Part shown: positions 39,428 to 47,719 of the stretch, one piece after another
How positions within the stretch are numbered: position 1 is the stretch's first letter
How the letters are laid out: each line of letters starts with the position of its first letter
Source of the DNA: G965204755 sp965243415
GTDB lineage: Bacteria > Acidobacteriota > Vicinamibacteria > Marinacidobacterales > Marinacidobacteraceae
Length of the DNA: 64,000 nucleotides
Reading direction: 5' to 3'
Assembly: GCA_965243415.1 (NCBI GenBank)
Contig: OZ251549.1
Location: forward strand, 3,224,001-3,288,000
The notes under the pieces: model-generated
What the model saw: the letters and a program-made list of their open reading frames with translations, nothing else
What the model was told of the DNA's origin: nothing
Databases searched by the model: none
Translations under genes and position numbers: made by a program

Positions 39428-40779
39428 CGTCCCTCCTCCCCGGCCGGCGCGCCGTCGCAGACCTCCGGGTGTTCGCGCAGGTACTCGAGCAGCGCCTCCG
39501 CGGCCCACCGGTGGCCGAGCGGAGTCCAGTGGCCGTCGTTCGGGTACTCCGCCTCCGGGAGCCGCTCCCGCCCCTTCCGCCGGACGATGTAGTCGTACTG
39601 GTCCACCACCGGCAGACCGCGCTCCGAGGCCAGGGCGGTGAGGGTCTCGAAGGGCCCGGGGAACTCCCGCAGCGCGTGGGTGGCGAAGAGCAGCAGGACC
39701 GCTCCGTCCCGGGCGGTCCGCGCCCGGAATTCGTCAAGGGCGAACGCGGTCGCCGCCACGGCCTCCCGGACCGCCGGCGAGCGCTCCGCTTCCGGTTCGG
39801 CGAGCGCCCGCGCCAGGACCAGGGGGAGGTCCAGCCGCGCCGCCTCCGGAGGCAGGCCCGCGAGCGCCGTCCCGTAGCGGGGATCGCGGCCCAGGGCCTC
39901 GCCCCGGGAGGACCGGTTCCCGCCGACCCGCGCCCGGAAGAGATGGACCGCCCGGCCGTGGAGCCAGTCGAGGAGGAAGGAGACCCCGCGCGCCTCCTCC
40001 CAGGCCGAACGCAGCGCGCGGGCGAGACCGTCGGGAAGCCCCACGCTGCGCCCCCAGCGGACATCGAGCGCCTGCGGATGCGGCGGACGCAATTCGAACC
40101 CTCCGTCCGGCCCGCGCGCCGCGGTCGTCCAGGGCATCCGCTCCGGGTCGAAGCCGGCGACCACCGCGGTCGCCGCGGCCGAGTTGTCGGTGAAGTCGTT
40201 CCAATAGACGACGAGCGCCACCACCTCGGGGCCGATCTTCCGGGCGTAGCGGTCGTAGAACGGCAACTGCGCCACCTGCCCGGCGCCGGCCAGACCGAAC
40301 GCCGAGGTGGTCAGGCCCAGGTCCGGCAGTTCCCGGGCGGCGAGTGCCTCCAGGCGGACCTGGAACTTGTCGGCGACGGGAACCTCCTTCGCCTCCACGA
40401 ACGAGTCCCCGATCAGGGTGAGGTGGCACCCGGCTCCGGCCCGTTCCGGCGGAGGCGGTTCCCGGTCGAGGAACCCCAGCCGGTTCGTCCGCGAAGCCGT
40501 CCAGAAGTGGCGCTCGTCGGTCCAGCGCACCTCGGCGTCCGGCGCGCCCAGGAAGCCGACCCCGGGAACGAACCGTTTCGGGAAGTGGAGCGCCACGAAG
40601 GGGGTTCCCAGCCGAAGGAAGACCTCCCCGGCCGCGGCCAGCAGCAGTCCGAGCCCCAGCAGGACCAGGGCGTTCAGGGCGAGCAGCCGGAGCCCCCGCC
40701 GGAATCGGCGCCCCGAACGAGGCCGAACCTGCTCCCCGGGCGCCCGGGGCGCAGCCGGCCCCCCCCCGGCCCGGCTCAC
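39424..40779 (-). CDS. Membrane-anchored SGNH/GDSL-type protein, paralogue 2
   Basis: The 451-residue product has a membrane helix near residues 28-50, LIGDSFVEAKEV as serine block and NDGHWTPLGHRWAAEALLEYL as Asp/His block. Its last 77 residues before the final tail are identical to those of paralogue 3, although the proteins differ substantially upstream. GTG 40779 overlaps the stop of paralogue 3 (GTGA) and its own stop overlaps the start of paralogue 1 (ATGA). The long open frame upstream of 40779 is a shadow. The role is probably O-acyl transfer to, or removal from, the exported glycan. Confidence 0.85.
   Translation of the reverse strand: MSRAGGGPAAPRAPGEQVRPRSGRRFRRGLRLLALNALVLLGLGLLLAAAGEVFLRLGTPFVALHFPKRFVPGVGFLGAPDAEVRWTDERHFWTASRTNRLGFLDREPPPPERAGAGCHLTLIGDSFVEAKEVPVADKFQVRLEALAARELPDLGLTTSAFGLAGAGQVAQLPFYDRYARKIGPEVVALVVYWNDFTDNSAAATAVVAGFDPERMPWTTAARGPDGGFELRPPHPQALDVRWGRSVGLPDGLARALRSAWEEARGVSFLLDWLHGRAVHLFRARVGGNRSSRGEALGRDPRYGTALAGLPPEAARLDLPLVLARALAEPEAERSPAVREAVAATAFALDEFRARTARDGAVLLLFATHALREFPGPFETLTALASERGLPVVDQYDYIVRRKGRERLPEAEYPNDGHWTPLGHRWAAEALLEYLREHPEVCDGAPAGEEGR
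39430..39700. repeat. Near-identical 3' coding segment shared with 40790-41055
   Basis: About 240 bp here and at the 3' end of the next paralogue differ by only about seven bases, far fewer than the rest of the two genes. This points to recent gene conversion between paralogues 2 and 3. Confidence 0.75.
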
Positions 40780-42110
40780 GACCCCGGCTCCGCGCCCGCA
40801 GCGCCGCCGCAGACCTCCGGGTGTTCGCGCAGGTACTCGAGCAGCGCCTCCGCCGCCCACCGGTGGCCGAGCGGGGTCCAGTGGCCGTCGTTCGGGTACT
40901 CCGCCTCCGGGAGCCGCTCCCGCCCCTTCCGCCGGACGATGTAGTCGTACTGGTCCACCACCGGGAGGCCCCGCTCCGAGGCCAGGGCGGTGAGGGTCTC
41001 GAAGGGCCCGGGGAACTCCCGCAGCGCGTGCGTGGCGAAGAGCACCAGGACCGCCTCGTCCCGGGCCGCCCGCGTCCGGAACTCGTCGAGGGCGAACGCG
41101 GTCGCCGCCACCGCCTCCCGGGCCGCCGGAGAGCGCTCTGCTTCCGGTTCCCCCAACTCCCGGGCCAGGACCAGGGGGAGATCCTGTCGGGCCGCCTCCG
41201 GAGGCAACCCCGCGAGCGCCGTCTCGTAGCGGGGATCCCGGCCCAGGGCCTCCCCCCGGGCGGAACGGTTCGCCGCCACCCGCGCGCCGAGCGCGAGGAC
41301 CGCCCTGCCGTGGAGCCAGTCCAGGAGGAAGGAGACGCCGCGTATCTCCTCCCACCCCGCCCGGAGGCGGCCGGCGAGAGCCCCGGACAGCCCCGCGCTC
41401 CTCTGCCAGCGGTCGCGGAGCGCCTCCGGGTGCGGCGGACGAAGGTGGAAGGCGCCCCCCGCGCCCCGGACCGCGGTGACGACCGGCATCCGCTCCGGGT
41501 CGAAGCCGCGGTCCGCTGCCGTCACCGCCGCCGAGTTGTCGGCGAAGTCGTTCCAATAGACGGCGAGGACCACCACCTGCGGCCCGGTCTTCCGGGCGTA
41601 GCGGTCGTAGAGGGCCAACTGCGCGACCTGCCCGGTCCCGCCCAGGCCGAAGGCGGAGGCGGTGAGGGCGGCCTCCGGCAGGTCGCGGGCGGCGAGTTCC
41701 TCCAGGCGGAGCTGGACTTTCTCGGCGAGCGCCACCTGCTTCGCCTCGACGAACGAGTCCCCGATCAGGGTGAGCCGGCAGCCCTTCGCGGGTTCGTCCG
41801 CCGGGGGCGGTTCCCGGTCCAGGAATCCCAGCCGGTTCGTCCGCGAGATCGTCCGGAAGTCGCGCTCGTCGGTCCAGCGCACCTCGGTGTGCGGCTCGCC
41901 CAGGACGCCGACCCCGGGGACGAACCGCATCGGGAACCGGTTCGCCACGAAGGGGGCGCCGCCGAGCCGGAGGACGACTTCCCCGACCGCCCCGACGCAG
42001 AGCAGGAGCCCCAGCAGGACGACCGCGTTCCCCGCGACCAGCCGCAGCGCCCGCCCGGCGGCGGCGCCCGGCCCGGGCCGTCCTGCGAACGTTCTGCGGG
42101 GCCGGGTCAT
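40776..42110 (-). CDS. Membrane-anchored SGNH/GDSL-type protein, paralogue 3
   Basis: The 444-residue product has an N-terminal membrane helix (about residues 22-44), LIGDSFVEAKQV with the catalytic serine, a YWNDFADNSAAV block with the conserved Asn, and the C-terminal DGHW...GH Asp/His motif. ATG 42110 lies 8 nt after the stop of paralogue 4. The C-terminal portion was probably homogenised with paralogue 2 by gene conversion. The middle part (residues about 170-330), which would contact the substrate, is the most variable between the four paralogues and may set acceptor specificity. Confidence 0.85.
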   Translation of the reverse strand: MTRPRRTFAGRPGPGAAAGRALRLVAGNAVVLLGLLLCVGAVGEVVLRLGGAPFVANRFPMRFVPGVGVLGEPHTEVRWTDERDFRTISRTNRLGFLDREPPPADEPAKGCRLTLIGDSFVEAKQVALAEKVQLRLEELAARDLPEAALTASAFGLGGTGQVAQLALYDRYARKTGPQVVVLAVYWNDFADNSAAVTAADRGFDPERMPVVTAVRGAGGAFHLRPPHPEALRDRWQRSAGLSGALAGRLRAGWEEIRGVSFLLDWLHGRAVLALGARVAANRSARGEALGRDPRYETALAGLPPEAARQDLPLVLARELGEPEAERSPAAREAVAATAFALDEFRTRAARDEAVLVLFATHALREFPGPFETLTALASERGLPVVDQYDYIVRRKGRERLPEAEYPNDGHWTPLGHRWAAEALLEYLREHPEVCGGAAGAEPGS

Positions 42111-42117
42111 CGCCGCC

Positions 42118-43473
42118 TCACCGTCCTTCGCAGACCTCGGGGTGCTCCTCCAGGTACTCCAGCAGCGCCTCCGCGGCCCAGCGGTGGCCGTTCGCGTTCC
42201 AGTGGTCGTCGTGGGGCCAGCGCGCCTCCCGGGGATCGAACCCCCGGCGGACGATGGCTTCGTGGTGGTCGAGCACCGGAATCCCCCGGGGCTCGGCCAG
42301 CGACCGGACCGCTTCGACGATCGCCTCGCCGCCGACCACCCGCGTCCGGTGGGTCACCAGGACGACGAGCGACACCCCGTCCCGTTCCGCGCGCGCCGCG
42401 AACTCGTCGAAGGCGAACGCCGTCGCCTCCCAGGCCTCCTCGAGGACCGGAGGCATCGGTTCCCCGGCAGACCGGGCCTCGGCGACGGCGACGGCGGCCG
42501 AGCGCGGCAGGTAGAGCCAACTCGACCGCCAGCCCTCGAGCAGGTCGGGGAGCGCCAGGTCCGGCGTCAACTCCTCGGCTCGCCGGGAGCGCTCCCGGGC
42601 GAAACGGGAACGCACCGCCGCCGCCGCTTCGGCGTACAGCCACTCCAGGAAGAAGGAATGCCCCCGGACCCTCTCCCAGACCGCCTTCAGCGCCCGCGAC
42701 GCGGACTCCGACAACCCGCTGGCCTGCGCCAGCCGGTAGTCGTTGTACCCCGGGTGCGGCGGGCGCAGCCGGAAGGCGCCGCTCCGGTCCCGTACGGCGC
42801 TGTGGTACGGCAGCCGCTCCGGGTCGAAGCCGTGGACCAGGGCGCTCAGGAGCGCCGAGTTGTCGGTGAAGTCGTTGAAGTGGAAGAAGAGCGCCAGGAC
42901 CTTCGGCTGCATCCGCCGGGCGTACTCGTCGTAGATCGCCAACTGGTTGACCTGTCCGGTGCCGCCCCGGCCGAACGCCGAGGTGGTGATCTCCAGACCG
43001 GGCAGGTCCTGCGCCGCCAGGGCCTCGAGGACGACCTGGGAGCGGTCGGCCAGCGGGACCTCCTTCCCCTCGACATAGGAATCGCCGATCAGCGCTACAT
43101 GGCAGCCGGCGGCGGCGACCGCCGGGGCGATCGGTTCCCGGTCGGCGAAGCCCCAGCGGTTCGTCCGGGAGATCTGCCAGTAGTCGAGATCGTTCGTCCA
43201 GCGCACGGTGGCATGCGGCTCCCCCAGAAGTCCCGCCTCCGGCACGAAACGCCGGGGGAACCGCGACCCGATGAACGGGGTGCCGAGCCGCAACCAGACC
43301 TCGCCGGCGAGCGCGACGGCGAGCAGGCCGACCGCGAGGAAACCCGCGTTCCAGCCCAGCAGGCGGAGGAAGCGCCGGCGGCGCCGCCGGGATTCCCCGA
43401 CCTCCGGGTTGCGTCCGGCCCCGGAACGCCGTTCGCTCCCGGAGGGCGGTCGTCGCGCCCGGCCCTCGCTCAT
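42118..43473 (-). CDS. Membrane-anchored SGNH/GDSL-type protein, paralogue 4 (first in operon)
   Basis: The 451-residue product starts at ATG 43473 (MSEGRARRPPS). A basic stretch (RRRRRRF) precedes the membrane helix at about residues 35-55. Catalytic blocks are LIGDSYVEGKEV and HDDHWNANGHRWAAEALLEYL. The conserved FHFNDFTDNSALL block aligns with YWNDF in paralogues 2 and 3. As first gene of the four it presumably follows the promoter; none is obvious in the 136-bp gap to the upstream membrane-protein gene, so that gene may be in the same transcript. Confidence 0.85.
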   Translation of the reverse strand: MSEGRARRPPSGSERRSGAGRNPEVGESRRRRRRFLRLLGWNAGFLAVGLLAVALAGEVWLRLGTPFIGSRFPRRFVPEAGLLGEPHATVRWTNDLDYWQISRTNRWGFADREPIAPAVAAAGCHVALIGDSYVEGKEVPLADRSQVVLEALAAQDLPGLEITTSAFGRGGTGQVNQLAIYDEYARRMQPKVLALFFHFNDFTDNSALLSALVHGFDPERLPYHSAVRDRSGAFRLRPPHPGYNDYRLAQASGLSESASRALKAVWERVRGHSFFLEWLYAEAAAAVRSRFARERSRRAEELTPDLALPDLLEGWRSSWLYLPRSAAVAVAEARSAGEPMPPVLEEAWEATAFAFDEFAARAERDGVSLVVLVTHRTRVVGGEAIVEAVRSLAEPRGIPVLDHHEAIVRRGFDPREARWPHDDHWNANGHRWAAEALLEYLEEHPEVCEGR

Positions 43474-43609
43474 GACGGGAATCGTCGCCGAAGTCGGCGC
43501 CGGCTGCCCTTCCTGACGACCCGCGAGGCCCGGCACCCCGGGGCGCCGAAAAAAGACGACGGCGAGAGGCTCCCTCCCCGAGTCCCCGGGAGACCGCGGG
43601 CCGTTCCGG

Positions 43610-45169
43610 TCACCGCGAACGCCCGGGGCCTTCCGACGAGGACCGACGCCGCCCGGGTCCGCCGCGGGCCGCGCTGACGATCCGCGGAAACAGGAAGTGG
43701 AGGGTCGCGAACCCGCAGAGGATCGCGGCGACCCAGAGGGCGGCGGCGTAACGGATCGTGGCGAAGTTGAAGATGGAGATCGCCAGGTAGTACAAGAGCG
43801 CCGCGAGCGCCGCCACCGCCGCCGCGACGAGGGACGGTTCGACGGCGCCCGTCGGGCGGAACAGCCGTTGGCCGGCGGCCAGCAGGAGCGCCGCCGCCGA
43901 GACCAGGAACACCGCTCCGCCGAGCGCCCGGTTCAGGGCCACGAAGAGGGGGCGCAGCCGATGCGTCTGCGGCAGCGGCGCCTCGATCCGGGAGCCCGGA
44001 TAGGCCCCGGCGACGCCCGGACCGGCGGTGCGGGCCGCGAACTCCCGCGCGAAGGACTCGGTGTGGATCGTGGGATGGGTGAAGAGCGCGAAGAAGTGGG
44101 TCGCCGCGTTCGCCGCCCACTCCGTCGGCGCCGAAAGGAGCGCCGAACGCCCCCGCGCGCCCACCAGCGCCCCGGCCCCGGCCCCGCGCGCCTCTGCCAG
44201 GGCCCCGACCCGTTCCTCCAGCCCGAGGTAGCGAAGGTGCTGCGCGGTCCGCTCCGCCCGCCGCAGGAGAACGGAGCGCAGCGCGGGGTCCGGGGCGGCG
44301 GAGACCATCTCCCGCAGCGGCGCGGTCGCCTCCCGCGCCGCGGCGAACAGCGCGTCCACGGCGGCGTCCCCGGAGGGCGGCGGCTCCGAGGGGATCAGGA
44401 GCGCCTTGGCGAACAGGTGCTCCCCCACGAGGTCCCCCTCGGCGCGGGCCCAGGCGCGGGCCTCGAGCAGGAACGGGAACGCGAGCGGGAGGAGCGCGGC
44501 GGCGGCCAGCCGGCCGCGCTGCCCGGCGGAGGCCCGCCAGAGGAGCCAGGCGAAGAACGGCCAGACCGGGAGCAGGACCGCGCCCGCCGGCCGGGCAGCG
44601 ATCGCCAGTCCGCACATCAAGGCGGCGAGCGCCACCGGCGGCCAGGAGAGCCGGCGGGCCGCGAGGACCAGCGCGCCCAGCATCACCCCCAGCAGCGGGA
44701 CGAAGAGCGCCTCGGAGAGGAGATACGCATGGAACCGGGGGACGGCGCTCGCGGCGAAGAGCGCCGCCGTCAGTCCGAACGCGAGCCGGGGCGCCGCCCA
44801 GGCGGCGGACACCGCCGCGCCGAGGAACAGGAGGGCCGCCGCGGCCAGGACCAGTTGGACCCGGGGCGCCGCCTCCGCACTGCCGAAGACGGCCGCAACC
44901 AGGTCCAGGAAGAGCGGATAGCCCGCCCCGGCCTCCGAGCCCGGCTCCAGATAGGACCCGCTGTCGCCGCTCACCATGGTGCCGCCGAACGGAGACCAGG
45001 CGCCGCCGCCGATCGGGTCCGACCAGAAATAGGCGGTGTACGCCGCGGCGAGCAGGATCAGCGGCAGCAGCACCCGCCCGACCTCCCGGCCGCGCCCGCC
45101 GGCGGGCCGCCCTCCCGGCCGTTCCGGCGCGTCCGGCGGCCCCGCCGGTCGGGCCCCGCGCTTCATCAT
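43610..45169 (-). CDS. Polytopic membrane protein, possible GT-C-type glycosyltransferase
   Basis: The 519-residue protein has about ten hydrophobic segments and a large loop (residues about 255-355). Near the N-terminus, after the first helix, is GGTMVSGDSGSYLEPG with acidic residues in the position of the catalytic loop of GT-C (GT39/ArnT-like) lipid-sugar-dependent transferases. No family signature is secure. It would act at the periplasmic face of the inner membrane, adding a sugar from polyprenyl-phosphate-sugar. The start ATG lies in a small ATCATCC-type repeat. It precedes the SGNH operon on the same strand. Confidence 0.68.
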   Translation of the reverse strand: MMKRGARPAGPPDAPERPGGRPAGGRGREVGRVLLPLILLAAAYTAYFWSDPIGGGAWSPFGGTMVSGDSGSYLEPGSEAGAGYPLFLDLVAAVFGSAEAAPRVQLVLAAAALLFLGAAVSAAWAAPRLAFGLTAALFAASAVPRFHAYLLSEALFVPLLGVMLGALVLAARRLSWPPVALAALMCGLAIAARPAGAVLLPVWPFFAWLLWRASAGQRGRLAAAALLPLAFPFLLEARAWARAEGDLVGEHLFAKALLIPSEPPPSGDAAVDALFAAAREATAPLREMVSAAPDPALRSVLLRRAERTAQHLRYLGLEERVGALAEARGAGAGALVGARGRSALLSAPTEWAANAATHFFALFTHPTIHTESFAREFAARTAGPGVAGAYPGSRIEAPLPQTHRLRPLFVALNRALGGAVFLVSAAALLLAAGQRLFRPTGAVEPSLVAAAVAALAALLYYLAISIFNFATIRYAAALWVAAILCGFATLHFLFPRIVSAARGGPGRRRSSSEGPGRSR

Positions 45170-46591
45170 CCGGGAATCATCCTCCGGGAATCATCATCCG
45201 GCCCTCGTTTCCGATCCCGGCCTCCGGCCCGGTTCCGACCGGATTCCTTCGCGCCCTCGCGCGGCGACCGGCTCCCGGAGGGCCACCCGAACGGGCGGCG
45301 CGGCACGGTCGGGCGACGGCGGATCCGGGAACGCCCGCCCGATTTCGGGGGGCCCGGCCGGCCGACCACCCGGCAGGCGCCGGCGCGGACCCGGTTCGGT
45401 CGGCGTCGCGGAGTCATCGTCGAGGGGGTCATCATCGAAGGGGTCACCGTCGAGGAGTCATCCGGCGCGCTCCCCGGTCGGGCGCCGGGTTCCATCCGCC
45501 GGCGTTCCGGCGCCGGTCGCTCCCGTTTCGTCCTCCTCGGACAACGCCGCGGGTGCGGTCGCCCGGGACCGATCGCCCGGGACCGATCTCCCGGTCCGGG
45601 GAAGCCGCGGGACGAAATTCGGTGGTGTCGGCGACCTCGTCCACCCTCCGGGAGGTGTTCCCGAACCGGTAGCGGGCCACCGGCGGGCTGCGAACCCCGG
45701 GGGCCCGGCGTTTCGATCCTCGCGGCTCTCCCACGGGCGAGCGTCGGCCGCTGCGGCGCTTCTCTTCCTCGTCCGGGAAACCGGTCGAGCGAGCCCGGAC
45801 CGGGACCGATCGGGAGGACGACCGGCGCCGAAGGGGGCGGCGACCCGGGCCGGGCGCCGGGACGAGGAGCGGCCCGTTCGGGGGAATTTTCGGGAAATTT
45901 CCGGGGATTCCGTAGATTTCCGGGGATTCTACGAGCCGGAGCCTCCGACGACCGGACAGCGACCGGGAACGGGGACCGCAACGACGATCGGGACGACGAT
46001 CGGAACGACGACCGGAACGACGATCGGGACTCCGCCCGCGATCTCCACCCGGTTCCCGGTCGGGCGCCGCCGCCCGGACTCCGCCGGAGACGACCGCTTC
46101 GGGGGCCGGGCGAGCGACTACTATGGAGTTCCGGGAGGATTCCGCGCCGCCGGCGCTCCGAAGACCGATCGCCGGCGCCGCCCGCGGCCCGACGACCGGC
46201 CGGCTTCCTGCCGCATTCGCTCCCTCCCCCCGTCCTTCCGGCCTTCGGAGCGCGGCGCGGCCCGGTTCGCCCCATCTTCGAACTTCCCGTCCGAAGACTT
46301 CCCGTCCGAACCTGCCGCCCGAACCTGCTGCCCGATCCTGCTGCCCGATCCTCCGCCCCGGCCCGTTTCGGCTCCTCCGGCGGGTCGCGAGCGGTCGGGG
46401 CCCGGACGACGACGGCCTCCCGGAGCCGCCCGGCTCTCCGCCCCCTGCCCTGACGCCGTCATGACCCGACCGATCCCCCGCCTCCCGGCCCGACGGCGGT
46501 CGGCGACGCCGCAGCCGGTCAGATCCGGACGCCTCCTCGCCGACGGCGCCCCCCGCGCCGCGCCGGCCCGGCTCCGCGGCCCGGGCGCCGC
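45170..46591. other. Long region without a convincing gene, carrying several short tandem repeats
   Basis: No open frame here has gene-like sequence. The region holds small repeat arrays: TCCGGGAATCATC-type units at 45165-45200; GTCATC/GTCGAGG units at 45412-45465; four 12-bp units near ACGACGATCGGG at 45981-46030; and CTTCCCGTCCGAA/CCTGCTGCCCGAT units at 46283-46350. There is also an unusually AT-rich spot around 45895-45935 with GGAAATTTCCGG and two GATTTCC/GGGGATTC motifs. It lies between divergent genes, so promoters for both directions could be here. Confidence 0.6.
45981..46030. repeat. Tandem 12-bp repeat, about four units
   Basis: Four units resembling ACGACGATCGGG with one or two substitutions each lie head to tail in the non-coding region between the membrane-protein gene and the GT2 gene. 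No coding frame uses them. Function is unknown. Confidence 0.75.
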
Positions 46592-47686
46592 ATGAGCGCG
46601 CCGACGGGCGGACCGGGCCCGGAAGCGGCGCCGACCGCCGGGGGAAACCGCCGCCCGACTCCTGCGGAAAAGCAGGTCGCCGTGGTCATCCCCTGCTACC
46701 GCTGCGCCGACCGGATCGAGGAGGTGGTCTCCCGGGTGGGCCCCGAAGCCGCGCAGGTGGTCGTCGTGGACGACGCCTGTCCCGAGGGTTCGGGGAACCG
46801 GGTCGAAGCGCTGGTCGCCGCCGATCCCCGCTACGCCCGGGTCACCGTCCTCCGCAACGGGGAGAACCGGGGCGTCGGCGGCGCCGTCCTCCGGGGGATG
46901 CGGCACGCGCGGGCCGCCGGGGCCGACATCCTGGTGAAGTTGGACGGCGACGGCCAGATGGCGCCGGAACTCGTCGGGGAGTTCGTGGCTCCGGTACGGA
47001 ACGGCGAGGCCGACTACGCCAAGGGGAACCGCTTCTACGCCTACCGTCTGGTTCGGGACATGCCGGCGGTGCGCCTCCTCGGCAACGGACTCCTGTCCTT
47101 CCTGACCAAGTTGTCCAGCGGCTACTGGAATGTGTTCGACCCGACGAACGGCTACCTGGCCATCGCCGGGGAGGTCTTCGACGAACTCCCGCTCGACCGT
47201 CTCGACCGCCGCTACTTCTTCGAGACCGACCTGCTCTGCCAACTGGGCCTCCTCCGCGCCGTGGTCACGGACATCCCGATGCGCGCCACCTACGGGCGGG
47301 AGTCGAGCGGGCTGTCGCCGCTGCGGGTGTCGGCGCCGTTCCTCTTCCGCCACGCCGCCCGGTTCCTGCGGCGGGTCTTCATCTCCTACTTCCTCCGCGA
47401 CTTCTCCGCCGGTTCGCTCTACCTCCTGGTCGGCCTCCCCTCGCTCCTCTTCGGCCTGGTCTTCGGGACCTGGCAGTGGACCACCCTCTCCGCCGCCGAC
47501 CTCGAAGCCACCGCCGGAACCGTGATGCTGGCGGCCCTGCCGGTCATCCTGGGGGTGGTCCTGCTGCTGAACTTCCTCGCCTTCGATGTGATGATGATCC
47601 CGCGAACGCCGCTGCACCCGAGGTTGGGCCCCGCCGGCCCGCCCGCCGCCCCGCCGGCCGCCCCCGAATCCCCGCCCGGGAGTTGA
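46592..47686 (+). CDS. GT2-family glycosyltransferase with C-terminal membrane helices
   Basis: The 364-residue product has a GT-A GT2 domain like polyprenyl-phosphate glycosyltransferases: VAVVIPCYRCADRIEEVV, VVVVDDACPEGSGN, LRNGENRGVGGAVLRG, and the DxD-type KLDGDGQM (about residue 115). FDPTNGYLAI and FFETDLLCQLG follow. Two C-terminal hydrophobic hairpins (about residues 268-290 and 305-330) anchor it in the inner membrane. It may make a lipid-linked sugar such as polyprenyl-phosphate-hexose, which would suit the GT-C-like protein transcribed the other way. It is convergent with the carbamoyltransferase gene. Confidence 0.9.
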   Translation: MSAPTGGPGPEAAPTAGGNRRPTPAEKQVAVVIPCYRCADRIEEVVSRVGPEAAQVVVVDDACPEGSGNRVEALVAADPRYARVTVLRNGENRGVGGAVLRGMRHARAAGADILVKLDGDGQMAPELVGEFVAPVRNGEADYAKGNRFYAYRLVRDMPAVRLLGNGLLSFLTKLSSGYWNVFDPTNGYLAIAGEVFDELPLDRLDRRYFFETDLLCQLGLLRAVVTDIPMRATYGRESSGLSPLRVSAPFLFRHAARFLRRVFISYFLRDFSAGSLYLLVGLPSLLFGLVFGTWQWTTLSAADLEATAGTVMLAALPVILGVVLLLNFLAFDVMMIPRTPLHPRLGPAGPPAAPPAAPESPPGS

Positions 47687-47719
47687 GGGCCCTCCGGCTC
47701 CGGCGCGGCGCCGGCGTCC

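Noticed and set aside
37344..40064. A 906-codon open frame on the minus strand and many similar long frames (for example 86-1765, 28791-31085, 11628-15530).
   Set aside because: They are shadows in very GC-rich DNA where stop codons are rare. Their sequences are Arg/Gly/Pro-rich without motifs, and each lies over a gene with clear family motifs.
45970..46040. The 12-bp repeats as a CRISPR array.
   Set aside because: Units are contiguous with no unique spacers, and no cas genes are in the window.
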